Both the position numbers and the translations under genes were made by a program. The notes beneath the pieces are model-generated. The model was not told where the DNA came from and ran no database searches. It was given only the letters and a program-made list of their open reading frames with translations. Positions 15,726-24,175 of a DNA stretch of 51,648 nt are shown here, in pieces. Source of the DNA: JBJXHG01 sp046160865. Its GTDB lineage: Bacteria; Planctomycetota; UBA1135; GCA-002686595. Every line of letters starts with the position of its first letter. Position 1 is the stretch's first letter. The stretch lies in the NCBI GenBank assembly GCA_046160865.1, contig JBJXHG010000046.1, positions 1 through 51,648 on the forward strand, written 5' to 3'.

Positions 15726-16895
15726 ATGGCGCTCGTTCCCTTCTCCTACAACACGCGCAGCTTGTTCGTGCGCCGCTCGGCCACGTTGCTCACGGTGCTC
15801 GGCATCGGCGCTGCGGTGGCGGTTCTCTCCGGCGTGCTCGCGTTGCAGCAGGGCTTCCAAACGCTGTTCACCGAGAACGGGCGCGAGGACATCGTCGTGT
15901 TCATGCGCCAAGGCTCGACGAACGAAGGCGACAGCGTGTTCTCGCTCGAGCGCGCGCAGATCCTGATGAAGACCTTGCCGGACTTCGAGCTCGACGCGAG
16001 CGGACGTCCGCTCGTTTCGGGCGAGAGCTACCTCGCGGTGCGGCGCGACAAGGTCACCGGCGGCGAGACGAACGTGCCCGTGCGTGGCGTGCAGCCGATG
16101 AGCTTCGAGATCATCGGTCCGTCGCTGCGCATGGTGCAGGGACGGCGCTTCACGCCCGGCACGGACGAGGTGATCGTCGGCGTGAAGCTCACCGACCGCG
16201 TGCAGAACTGCCAGCTCGACGAGCTCGTCGAGTTCAACACGACGCCGTTCCGCGTCGTCGGCGTGTTCGAGTACGACGGACCGTTCTCGTCGGAGATCTG
16301 GGGCGACCGCGACCGGCTCGCCGAAGCGCTCGAGCGTCCGATCTTCAATCGCGTGATCGCGAAGCTGAAGCCCGAGACGGACCTCGAGGAGTTGAAGGCG
16401 CGCATGGACGCCGATCCGCAGGTGCCGTCGAAGGTGATGACGGAGCGCGACTACCTGACGTCACAGACGCAAGCGCTGTCGTTCGTGCTCAACCAGCTCG
16501 GGCTCTTCCTCGCGATCATCATGGGCATCGCCGCCGTGTTCACGGCCACGAACACGATGCTCGCAGCGCTCGCGGCGCGCACGCAGGAGATCGGCATCCT
16601 GCTCTCGCTCGGCTTCCGGCCGATCGCCGTGTTCTTCTCGTTCATGCTCGAGGCGCTGCTGCTCGGCCTGATCGGCGGCGGCGTCGGCTGCTTGATGGCG
16701 CTGCCGATCCAAGGCACAGACACCGGCACGATGAACTTCCAGACGTTCACCGAGGTCGCGTTCGCGTTCCGCCTCACGCCGCGCGTGCTGATGATCGCCG
16801 TTGGCTTCGCGACGGTGCTCGGTCTGCTTGGCGGCGCGTGGCCCGCGTGGCGCGCGGCGCGCATGCGTCCGACGCAAGCGATGCGGCGGCAGTGA
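15726..16895 (+). CDS. FtsX-like ABC permease (MacB type), second of a pair
   Basis: The 389-residue protein is homologous in layout to the preceding permease: N-terminal helix after FVRRSATLLTVLGIGAAVAVLSGVLAL, an extracytoplasmic domain (about 45-245) and a C-terminal FtsX core (GLFLAIIMGIAAVFTATNTMLAA, RTQEIGILLSLGFRP, LLLGLIGGGVGCLMALPI, GLLGGAWPAWRAARM). The start lies 4 nt after the first permease's stop. Function as for its partner: moving lipids, lipoproteins or peptides with an HlyD adaptor; substrate unknown. Palindromic element B starts just after the stop. Confidence 0.88.
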   Translation: MALVPFSYNTRSLFVRRSATLLTVLGIGAAVAVLSGVLALQQGFQTLFTENGREDIVVFMRQGSTNEGDSVFSLERAQILMKTLPDFELDASGRPLVSGESYLAVRRDKVTGGETNVPVRGVQPMSFEIIGPSLRMVQGRRFTPGTDEVIVGVKLTDRVQNCQLDELVEFNTTPFRVVGVFEYDGPFSSEIWGDRDRLAEALERPIFNRVIAKLKPETDLEELKARMDADPQVPSKVMTERDYLTSQTQALSFVLNQLGLFLAIIMGIAAVFTATNTMLAALAARTQEIGILLSLGFRPIAVFFSFMLEALLLGLIGGGVGCLMALPIQGTDTGTMNFQTFTEVAFAFRLTPRVLMIAVGFATVLGLLGGAWPAWRAARMRPTQAMRRQ

Positions 16896-16900
16896 CTAAT

Positions 16901-17030
16901 CGTTCGGCGTTGTTGGATCGGAATCGCTCCTCGCCGACCTAACAGGTCGGCTCCGGTCGATTCCGATGCAACGCCTTGCCCGAAGCGAGCAGTCGCGCTC
17001 TCGCGACGGACGTGGTGAGAAATGCAGGCT
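16901..17030. repeat. Palindromic element B, inverted partial copy of element A
   Basis: Relative to element A this copy is inverted. Positions 16958-16977 are the exact reverse complement of 10679-10698, and 17009-17030 match the reverse complement of A's left arm in all but a base or two. The central hairpin has stem GCCGACCT (16933-16940), loop AAC and AGGTCGGC (16944-16951). The far left arm is missing, so the outer palindrome is lost. It sits between the stop codons of the convergent permease and propeller genes, as A does. Confidence 0.82.
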
Positions 17031-17040
17031 AGGCCTCGCC

Positions 17041-19794
17041 TCACCAGTCGATCTGCTGCGCGTTCGTGAGGTTCACGGTCCCCGCGCTGCAGAAGCCCGC
17101 CGCGGGATTGCGGTAGAGCGCTTGGTAATGCGCGCGCGCCCCGCTGCCCGCGATGAATCCGCTGACGCTGCTGAGCGGCAGGATGTGGCCAAGCGCCGCG
17201 AACGGATAGCGCGCGACTCCTGCGCTCGCGTTCTGCGTGCCGAAGCGGACGAGCGCTCCGTCGGCGCAGCGGACTCCGTCACCGACCGCGATGCCGACTG
17301 CGTTCGAGGAACTTCCGGTAAAGAAGATCGCGAGCGCGCTCGGCGGCAGATCGCTCGCGCGCAAGCTCACGTTGTCGTTCGTGATCGACCCGGAAGACGT
17401 CAAGCGCGCGCCGCCGAGATGGAACGAGTTCGCGCAGCCGGCGTCCGCCGCACCGCTCGGTGACGGCACGACGTTCGGCGCGACGCACGGACACGGCGTA
17501 ACGAGCGAGCCGTCGCCGAAGCAGAATCCGTTGCCCGGTGACACGCCGCACGGCGCCCACTTCGCGATGTTGCTCGACGGCCATTCGCCCGCGCGCGCGA
17601 ACGTGCCGGCGACGTAGAGCGCGTCGCCGAGCCCGTCGTCGAACGTGGCGAAGCCCGCGATTCTCAGCGGAGCTCCGTCGACGCCGAGATCGAGCGCGCT
17701 CCACGCGCTTCCGTCCCAACGCGCGACTCCGCGTGCATCGACGCCGCCCGCGGTGTCGAAATTGCCGCCGACATACAGCGCGTCGCCGCTCCCATCGTCG
17801 TACACGCCGAGTCCTTGCACGGTCGGCGTGCACGAAGCGCCGCTGCAACCGTCGACGCCGCCGCCGACCGGTTGCCAGTCGGTGCCGTTCCAGCGCGCGA
17901 TCCCCGGCGTGGCGGTGGCGCCGGCGTGCGTGAAGCCTCCGGCGGCGTAGAGCTGCGCGCCGTTGCCGTCGTCGAAGACCTGCAAGTCGAGCACGCCGCC
18001 GTTCGTTCCGCCGCCGACGTCGCTCCACGACGTTCCATCCCAGCGCGCGATGTTGCTCACGAATTGCTTGTCGGCGACGACGATCGCGCCCGCGGCATAG
18101 AGCGCCGGCCCGCTGCCGTCGTCGAAGACCGAGAGCGCACGCACGCGGCCGTTGATGCCGAATCCCAGCGCGCTCCAGCTCGAGCCCGTCCACTTTGCGA
18201 CGCCCGGCGCGAACGTGCCGTCGACGTGCACGAACTCGCCGCCGGCGTAGAGCGCGTCCCCGTTGCCGTCGTCGAACACCTCGAGCGCGTCGATCGCTCG
18301 GTCCGCGATGCCGACCGTCGTGAACGTCGAGCCGTCGAAGCGGCGAAGCTGCGTCGACGTGATCGACAGCGGCGCCGCCACGTACAGCGCAGACCCGCCG
18401 CCGTCGTCGAAGACGTGCATCGCGCCGTACGGTTTCGTGGACGCGCCGAGCGCCGACCACTGCGCGCCGTCGAAGCGCGCGATGCCGATCGCATGAACGC
18501 CGCCCGCGCCGACGAATGAGCCGGTGGCATAGAGCTCCGTCCCGTTGCCGTCGTCGAACGTCGCGAGCGCGTTCACGCTGCTCGACAGGCCGATCCCGAC
18601 TTCGCCGAGCGGCCGGTAGCTCGCGCCGTCGAAGCTCACCACGTTGTTCACGGCTCGCGCGCCGACCGCGCCGAACGTTCCGCCGACGAACAGCGCCGGG
18701 CCGTGCGCGTCGTGGAATGGCGTCAGCGTCGATACGCCGATGCTCGAGGTTCCCGGTGCGATCGCTCCGGGCACGAGCGACCATGAGGTACCGTCCCACG
18801 CCGCGAGTTGGTACGCGTTCGAAGGCGCGGGTGACGTCGCCGTCGCGGCGTACAGCTTCGGTCCGTCGCTTCGGTCGAAGACGCTCATCGACTCGGTGCC
18901 GATGCCCGGGAACCCAGCGCCGGCGTCGGACCACGCGCTGCCGTTCCAACGCGCGACGTGGCGCACGGCCACGCCGCCGATGTTGACCGACGCGCCGACG
19001 GCGACGTAGAGCTGCTCGCCGCTGCCGTCGTCGTGCACCGCGGCCACTCGGTTGACGATGCCGAGCAGATCGCTCCACGACGATCCGTCCCAGCGCTTGA
19101 GCCCGCCCCAGGGAAAGCCCGGCGGCCAATCGCTGAAGTAGCTGCAGTACAGCGCGGGCCCCGCGCCGTCGTCGAACACGACCATCGCGATCGTCCGAAC
19201 GGCGTCGCGCGAAGTCCACCACAGACCGCCGCCGACGTCGGACCACGCGCTACCGTTCCAGCGTGCGAGCGCCGGCGACGTGACACCGCCGATGTCATCG
19301 AACAAGCCGCCGACGTACAGCTCGGGACCGTTGCCGGAATCGAAAACTCGGAGCGAAGTGATCCAACAAGATTCGCTGCCGGGGATCTGCGTCCAGATCG
19401 TCCCCGTCAGCTTCCACAGACCGCGCCCGGCAGCCAACCCGCTCTGGATCTCGACTCCCGCGTAAAGCGCCGCTCCCGATCCGTCGTCGTACACCTCGAA
19501 GCACGTGACGGGACCCGGAAGCCCGCCGCCGACCGCGCCCCACGAAACGCCGTTCCAGCGCGCGATGCGATCGGCCGGTGTGCCGCCGGCGTTGCGGAAC
19601 TCGCCTCCGACGTAGAGCGCGGGCCCGCTGCCGTCGTCGTGCACGATCGACGCGAAGACGCGACCATCGACGCCGTCGAGTCCGAACCCACCTTTCCACT
19701 CGAAGCATTGCGCGTCGGATTGGCCGCCGACGAATGCGGCGACGACGAGCAAGAAGGTCAGGCGGCGCGAGCGGGACGATGCGCAGAGTTCCAT
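17041..19794 (-). CDS. Secreted beta-propeller-like repeat protein with FCFGDGS block (paralogue of 7768-10626)
   Basis: The 917-residue product has a signal peptide (RRLTFLLVVAAFVGGQSDAQC) and more than a dozen repeats of the form VFDDGSGPALYxGGxF..AGG....GVARWDGSxWSxLG. From about residue 757 it shows FCFGDGS, TPCPC, PSGAADAGCANS, and it ends with QALYRNPAAGFCSAGTVNLTN. Repeat grammar and tail match the protein encoded at 7768-10626, but the sequences have diverged widely, so this is an old duplication or independent recruitment. Probably exported or surface-attached; function unknown. Its stop lies 11 nt from palindromic element B. Confidence 0.78.
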   Translation of the reverse strand: MELCASSRSRRLTFLLVVAAFVGGQSDAQCFEWKGGFGLDGVDGRVFASIVHDDGSGPALYVGGEFRNAGGTPADRIARWNGVSWGAVGGGLPGPVTCFEVYDDGSGAALYAGVEIQSGLAAGRGLWKLTGTIWTQIPGSESCWITSLRVFDSGNGPELYVGGLFDDIGGVTSPALARWNGSAWSDVGGGLWWTSRDAVRTIAMVVFDDGAGPALYCSYFSDWPPGFPWGGLKRWDGSSWSDLLGIVNRVAAVHDDGSGEQLYVAVGASVNIGGVAVRHVARWNGSAWSDAGAGFPGIGTESMSVFDRSDGPKLYAATATSPAPSNAYQLAAWDGTSWSLVPGAIAPGTSSIGVSTLTPFHDAHGPALFVGGTFGAVGARAVNNVVSFDGASYRPLGEVGIGLSSSVNALATFDDGNGTELYATGSFVGAGGVHAIGIARFDGAQWSALGASTKPYGAMHVFDDGGGSALYVAAPLSITSTQLRRFDGSTFTTVGIADRAIDALEVFDDGNGDALYAGGEFVHVDGTFAPGVAKWTGSSWSALGFGINGRVRALSVFDDGSGPALYAAGAIVVADKQFVSNIARWDGTSWSDVGGGTNGGVLDLQVFDDGNGAQLYAAGGFTHAGATATPGIARWNGTDWQPVGGGVDGCSGASCTPTVQGLGVYDDGSGDALYVGGNFDTAGGVDARGVARWDGSAWSALDLGVDGAPLRIAGFATFDDGLGDALYVAGTFARAGEWPSSNIAKWAPCGVSPGNGFCFGDGSLVTPCPCVAPNVVPSPSGAADAGCANSFHLGGARLTSSGSITNDNVSLRASDLPPSALAIFFTGSSSNAVGIAVGDGVRCADGALVRFGTQNASAGVARYPFAALGHILPLSSVSGFIAGSGARAHYQALYRNPAAGFCSAGTVNLTNAQQIDW

Positions 19795-19893
19795 GAGGTT
19801 TCCATTCGGCGACGCATCTCCACGCGCAACGCTAACCGCGGCGCCGGATCCTGTCGATCGGGCGTTGCACGCAGCGCGGCGGTCCCGCTCCGT

Positions 19894-20520
19894 TCAGAAC
19901 GACAGCAAAACACCGACGACGAGGCCGCTCACGTCGAGCTCGATCGTGCTGACGCCCACGTCGCTGTCGACGTCGTCCATCTCGTACCACGCGTGCCGCC
20001 ACGCGGCGTAGAACGTGGCGTGCTCGACGGCGTGCACGCGCGCACCGAGCTCGAATGCGGCCAGTGTCGAAACCTCGTTCAAGAGCGCCGCCACGTTGGC
20101 GCGTGCGTACGGCTCGAGCCAGTGAACCGGCAGCCAGCCACAGTCCACGTCGATGTACGGACCGAGACCGTTCTCGTCCTCGACGTCGATGGGCGCGATG
20201 TCGATGTCGTTCGCTTGCCACGCGAGTCCGCCGCCGATTCCGAACCTGCCCTGCGTGCCGAACGGAAGGTCCACGTGCGCGCCGAACGTGAGGGTGTCGA
20301 TCGCGTACTCCAGCGGACCTTCTTCACCTTGCACCGAGATCCATGCGAGCTCCAAGTGCGTGCTGGTCCCGTTCTCGGCGCGGTTCAGTTCCTTACGAAT
20401 GCGGCCTTCGACGAAGAGCTCGCCCGCGTCGGACTCGTCGACGTCGAGGGAGCTGCAAGCGCAGACGAGTAGCAGGACGGTGAGTGCGGCGCATCCGCGC
20501 CAGAATCCGTGTCGTTGCAT
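19894..20520 (-). CDS. Predicted lipoprotein with outer-membrane beta-barrel-like body
   Basis: The 208-residue product has a lipoprotein signal (CAALTVLLLVCACSS, lipobox V-C-A-C). The rest is rich in alternating strands with Gly and aromatics (FGAHVDLPFGTQGRFGIGGG, HATFYAAWRHAWYEMDD, ELDVSGLVVGVLLSF), like porin-family barrels ending on Phe. I do not recognise a specific family. ATG 20520 is chosen because a strong Shine-Dalgarno (GGAGGGAGA) lies 4 nt upstream; the longer reading from 20547 would bury it. TACAAC (20539-20544 minus strand) may be its -10. It is divergent from the sigma-factor fusion. Confidence 0.65.
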   Translation of the reverse strand: MQRHGFWRGCAALTVLLLVCACSSLDVDESDAGELFVEGRIRKELNRAENGTSTHLELAWISVQGEEGPLEYAIDTLTFGAHVDLPFGTQGRFGIGGGLAWQANDIDIAPIDVEDENGLGPYIDVDCGWLPVHWLEPYARANVAALLNEVSTLAAFELGARVHAVEHATFYAAWRHAWYEMDDVDSDVGVSTIELDVSGLVVGVLLSF

Positions 20521-20693
20521 GGGGTCTCCCTCCGCGTCGTTGTACACGCTCGCGCGCGGAATCTCGCCGTCTTGGGCATGATCGACGGCGACGCGAGTAG
20601 CGCGGTCCCATGCACCGCCACCCCCGCGTTCCGAAATCCGCGCTCACCCCTGAACTGGAAACGCGCCGTGCGGCATGTGGACCGCCGGAGACC

Positions 20694-23315
20694 ATGACCG
20701 ATTCCACGCACGGCGTCCGTATCGAAAGCCTGCTGGAGCACAAGAGCTGGCTCCAGGAGCTCGCGCGCGCGCTCGTCCGCGATCCGCACGCGGCCGACGA
20801 CGTCGCGCAGGACACGTGGCTCGCCGCGCTCCGGCATCGTCCGCACGCGGAGCTGCCGCTGCGCCAGTGGCTCGCGACGGTGGCGCGCAACTTCGCGCGG
20901 CAATCGAAGCGCGGCACGGCGCGTCGCACTGCGCGTGAAGAGCACGCGGCCCGCCGAGAAGCGTTGCCGTCGACCGCCGATCTCGTCGAGCGCGCCGCGT
21001 TGCAGCGCGAAGTCGTCGAGGCGGTGCTCGAGCTCGCGGAGCCGTACCGCACGACGATCCTGCTGCGCTTCCTCGAGGACCGCCCGCCGCGCGACATCGC
21101 GCGCGATCTCGGCGTGCCCGTGGAAACGGTGCGCACGCGCATCCAGCGCGGGCTCGACCGCTTGCGCGCACGGCTCGACGAGCAACACGGCGGCGAGCGT
21201 CAGGTCTGGTCTCTGCTGCTCGTGCCGCCGTGCTCGGCTCCGTGGCCCGAGGCCGCGGAAGCGACCCCAGCGGGTGAGCGCACGTCGTTGCTACCGGCTT
21301 CCGCACTGAAAGCGATCCTCATGAAGACGTCCACGCAAGCCGCACTCGTTCTCGTTCCCATTGCCGCAGCGCTCGTCGCGTGGCTCGCGCTGCGTGATCC
21401 CGCAGTACCTCCGTCCGACACACACGCTGTCGCGGCCGCCGCGAGTGCGAGCGAGAGCACTGCGCACGCGCCGTCCGCGCTCGAAGTCGCGACGACGCCC
21501 GCCGGCGCTCGCGAAGTCGCATCAGCGAAGTCAGACGACGCGGCCGCGAAGCTCGCTGCAGTCGCTGCGAGCGTGGCGCCGATGCTGCGCGGGAAAGTGC
21601 TCGACGCGAGCGGTGCGCCGCGCGCGGGCGTCGACGTCGAAGTGCAGTCGGACGGCGCGCAGAGCGAGCGCCGCGCGACGAGCGACGCGAGCGGCCGTTT
21701 CGAGATGCCCGTTCCCGAGCGTGCGGGCCGCATCGTGGCGGCGGATGCGTCGGTCGCGACCGTGCTCGCCGGCCTGTGCGGCACGGGGCCGTCGAAGATC
21801 GAGTCGATCGTCGTGGTCGCGCGTCGCGTTCCGTTCGCTGGAGTCGTCGTCGACGAGCTCGGCCTGCCGCTCGCGGACGTGCAGCTTGCGATCGAGATCG
21901 GCCAAGACTTGCGCGCGCGGTTCCGCGAGGTGCTCGATCGCTCCATCGCGGAATCGTGGAGCGCGCGCACCGACGAGCGCGGCGCGTTCACGTTCGCGTT
22001 CGCGCCGGCGGTCGAGGGCGCCGTCGTGACCGCGGCGCTGGACGGCTTCGACACCGTGCGCGAGCCTCTGCCGATGAACGGCGACGCACACGCGCGCATC
22101 ACGCTCGCGCGACCGACGTCGAAGGACGGCATGGTGCGCGGCAAGGTCGTCGACGGCGCCGGTGGTGCGCTCGGTGGCGTGTACGTCTCCTTTGGCGTCG
22201 ACACCATGAAGACGGATGCGCAGGGCGCGTTCGCGTTCCGCATCGACGACGAGCGCTCGTTCAATCGCCGCTTCGGATTCGCGCCCGCGAAGATCACGGC
22301 CGCGAAGAAGGGCTTTCAACCAGCGCTGTACGAAGCGCGTCGCGAAGACGGCCAGCCGGTGTGGCCCGCGCACGTCGTGCTTCGCCTCGTGGCACCTTCG
22401 CTGTCGATCGCCGGACGCGTGCTCGGCGACGACGGACAGCCGCTTCCCGATGCCAAGGTGTGGCTGACCGACACGACGACGTTCGGTGCCGTCGGCGGCG
22501 GTCCGGCGCAGCTCGAAGCGCTGCTCGCCGGCGTCGAGGACCGCTCGTGGAACTTCGTCGAAGCGGACGGAGAAGGCCGCTTCGAGATCGAAGGACTGAT
22601 GGCGCGCGAGTACACGCTCGCTGCGCTGGATCAAGGGACGCTCCTCCGCACGGAGCTCGAGGGGGTCGCCGCGGGCTCGACCGCCGTCGAGTTGCGCTTG
22701 CCGACGGATTCGCTCTACCCGCGCGTCGCGGGTCACATCCGCTCGAGTGCGGGCAAGCCCGTGGCCGGTGTGCGCGTGTTCCCGATGTGCGACACGTTCC
22801 GCGCGCGCCTCAGCGGCGCGGTGATCAGCACCAGTCACGACGGTCTCGACGGCGTCGTCACCGATGCGGAGGGACGCTTCGAGCTCGAGAACGTGCCGAA
22901 GAGTCTCGTGTACTTGCGCATCGAGGGCGAGACCGTGCTCCCGCTGGAGTACGGCCGCTACGTCGAGGGCGACGCGCGCTTCGCCGATGCACCGGTGAAG
23001 GAGCTGCCGAAGGACAAGATCGAGAAGCTCGACATCGTGGTCGATCAGCGCTGCCACGTGCAGATCGAGCTCGCCGATCCGTCGATGGCCGACGCGCTGT
23101 CAGTGCTCGACGAGAGCGGGCGCGCGCTCGAGCTCTCGATGTTCACCGGCAACGGCCGGCGCGAGGACACGCGCTTGCCGATCGTCGACGGACGAACGGC
23201 GGCGATCGGCGTCGGTGATCGCGGCAAGATGGTCGTGCTCTACAAGGGCGGAGCGGAAGTGGCGCGGAGACCTGTCGAATTGAAGGCGGGGGAGCTCGTG
23301 ACCGTGAATCCGTGA
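20694..23315 (+). CDS. ECF-type sigma factor fused to a TM helix and carboxypeptidase-regulatory-like domains
   Basis: One uninterrupted reading frame of 873 codons. Residues ~20-165 are an ECF sigma factor: region 2 (LARALVRDPHAADDVAQDTW, then ALRHRP) and region 4 (LAEPYRTTILLRFLEDRPPR, DIARDLGVPVETVRTRIQRG). After a ~45-residue linker comes one hydrophobic helix (about 216-232, LVLVPIAAALVAWLAL), then ~640 residues of beta-rich segments with CarboxypepD_reg-like repeats (GKVLDASGAPRAGVDVEV, GRVLGDDGQPLPDAKVWL, DAEGRFELENVP). The topology implies a sigma domain tethered at the membrane with an extracytoplasmic sensor or adhesin part. ATG 21321 (MKTSTQ) could start a separate protein, but no Shine-Dalgarno precedes it. 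No anti-sigma gene is nearby. Confidence 0.82.
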   Translation: MTDSTHGVRIESLLEHKSWLQELARALVRDPHAADDVAQDTWLAALRHRPHAELPLRQWLATVARNFARQSKRGTARRTAREEHAARREALPSTADLVERAALQREVVEAVLELAEPYRTTILLRFLEDRPPRDIARDLGVPVETVRTRIQRGLDRLRARLDEQHGGERQVWSLLLVPPCSAPWPEAAEATPAGERTSLLPASALKAILMKTSTQAALVLVPIAAALVAWLALRDPAVPPSDTHAVAAAASASESTAHAPSALEVATTPAGAREVASAKSDDAAAKLAAVAASVAPMLRGKVLDASGAPRAGVDVEVQSDGAQSERRATSDASGRFEMPVPERAGRIVAADASVATVLAGLCGTGPSKIESIVVVARRVPFAGVVVDELGLPLADVQLAIEIGQDLRARFREVLDRSIAESWSARTDERGAFTFAFAPAVEGAVVTAALDGFDTVREPLPMNGDAHARITLARPTSKDGMVRGKVVDGAGGALGGVYVSFGVDTMKTDAQGAFAFRIDDERSFNRRFGFAPAKITAAKKGFQPALYEARREDGQPVWPAHVVLRLVAPSLSIAGRVLGDDGQPLPDAKVWLTDTTTFGAVGGGPAQLEALLAGVEDRSWNFVEADGEGRFEIEGLMAREYTLAALDQGTLLRTELEGVAAGSTAVELRLPTDSLYPRVAGHIRSSAGKPVAGVRVFPMCDTFRARLSGAVISTSHDGLDGVVTDAEGRFELENVPKSLVYLRIEGETVLPLEYGRYVEGDARFADAPVKELPKDKIEKLDIVVDQRCHVQIELADPSMADALSVLDESGRALELSMFTGNGRREDTRLPIVDGRTAAIGVGDRGKMVVLYKGGAEVARRPVELKAGELVTVNP

Positions 23316-23418
23316 CACGCAGCGAGAGCGCATGAGACTCCCGCACTTGCACGATCCACTCGCGGGCAGGTGAGAGATCCACTCTCGCCCCCCCGCGAAT
23401 GGAATCAAACGGACGGTC

Positions 23419-23655
23419 TCACTTCAGTGCGGACAGGCTCGCGCCAAAGTTGATGTGAAAGACCTGGCCATCCAGCGAGAGCGCGGGCACGGACTTCACG
23501 CCGAGCTTTTCCGCTTCCGCGACACGGGCCTTGGCCGTGCCGAGATGAACGCTCTCGACCTCGAAGCGATTCCTGTCCAGCGCCGCGAGCACCGACTGTT
23601 CGGCGCTGACGCAGACGGGACAACCAGCGTGATAGAAGACGGCTTTCTGCTTCAT
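23419..23655 (-). CDS. Small thioredoxin/glutaredoxin-fold protein with CPVC active site
   Basis: The 78-residue protein starts KQKAVFYHAGCPVCVSAEQ, giving C-P-V-C at the first helix, and has the cis-Pro loop KSVPALSLDGQVFHINFG. This is a minimal thioredoxin/glutaredoxin fold, about the size of NrdH or Grx. It is probably a cytosolic disulfide reductase. GAGGAA lies 7 nt upstream of ATG 23655. It is divergently transcribed from an HxlR-family regulator, which often controls the neighbouring redox gene. Confidence 0.82.
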   Translation of the reverse strand: MKQKAVFYHAGCPVCVSAEQSVLAALDRNRFEVESVHLGTAKARVAEAEKLGVKSVPALSLDGQVFHINFGASLSALK

Positions 23656-23670
23656 GATTCGGTTCCTCGT

Positions 23671-23682
23671 GTTGGTTCCAAC
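23671..23682. promoter_or_regulatory. Short palindrome, candidate HxlR operator
   Basis: GTTGG and CCAAC arms separated by TT lie 15 nt upstream of the mini-thioredoxin start, in the 112-bp divergent intergenic region next to the HxlR gene. Position suits an operator; the short arms make it tentative. Confidence 0.3.
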
Positions 23683-23753
23683 GATTCGTGGGCCCTGTGA
23701 TTCCGCACGAAGATGGGGCGCTCGCGCCGTCCAGCCAAGAGAGCACCTTTTGG

Positions 23754-23759
23754 TAGGGT
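23754..23759 (+). promoter_or_regulatory. Putative -10 hexamer TAGGGT for the HxlR regulator
   Basis: TAGGGT ends 8 nt before GTG 23768, consistent with a leaderless or 1-2-nt-leader transcript. CTTTTGG just upstream makes this spot locally A/T-rich. No Shine-Dalgarno precedes the GTG. Confidence 0.4.
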
Positions 23760-23767
23760 AGGCCGGC

Positions 23768-24175
23768 GTGATTCACGACGAACCGTCAACGCCTGCGACA
23801 CCTGAGTCCGTGACCCTTGACGCGACGACCATTCCGGTCGCCTCGATGGTCGAGAGCATCGTCGGATGCAAGTGGTCTGTCTCACTGCTTCGCCTGCTCG
23901 CGGACGGGTGCAGCCGGCCAAGCGCTTTGCTGCGCGCTTCCACCGGCCTCTCCGCGAAGGTCATGAACGAGAGGCTGCGCAAGATGCTGCGCTTCGGAAT
24001 CGTGAGTCGCACCGTACTTGGCGACAAACCGCCCATCGAAGTCGAGTACGCGCTCACGCCTTTTGGCCAGCGATTCATGGGGATCATCGAGGAGGTTCGT
24101 CGACTGCAAACGGCTGTCGACAGTGGGGCGATCTCCAATCGTGCAGCGGCGCGCAAAGGCCGTCGCTCGATTTGA
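23768..24175 (+). CDS. HxlR-family winged-helix transcriptional regulator
   Basis: The 135-residue protein has the HxlR pattern: VGCKWSVSLLRLLADGCSRPSALLRAS, recognition segment LSAKVMNERLRKMLRFGIVSR, wing KPPIEVEYALTPFGQRF. Several relatives (YodB, HypR) sense oxidants or electrophiles through a Cys near the N-terminus; Cys34 in GCKW and Cys48 are candidates. It starts at GTG 23768 and is divergent from the CPVC mini-thioredoxin, which it may control. Third codon positions contain clearly more A/T (for example CCT, ACA, CTT, TCA) than neighbouring genes, hinting at recent acquisition. Confidence 0.85.
   Translation: MIHDEPSTPATPESVTLDATTIPVASMVESIVGCKWSVSLLRLLADGCSRPSALLRASTGLSAKVMNERLRKMLRFGIVSRTVLGDKPPIEVEYALTPFGQRFMGIIEEVRRLQTAVDSGAISNRAAARKGRRSI

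Noticed and set aside
10801..16900. Inversion of the segment between elements A and B as the cause of the split ABC exporter
   Set aside because: Flipping the segment would put the permeases on the opposite strand and not rejoin them with the adaptor/ATPase genes.
23316..23418. Repeated GATCCACTC pairs and a GAGAG/CTCTC mini-hairpin after the sigma fusion
   Set aside because: Stem too short and no T-tract; not a supportable terminator or repeat family.
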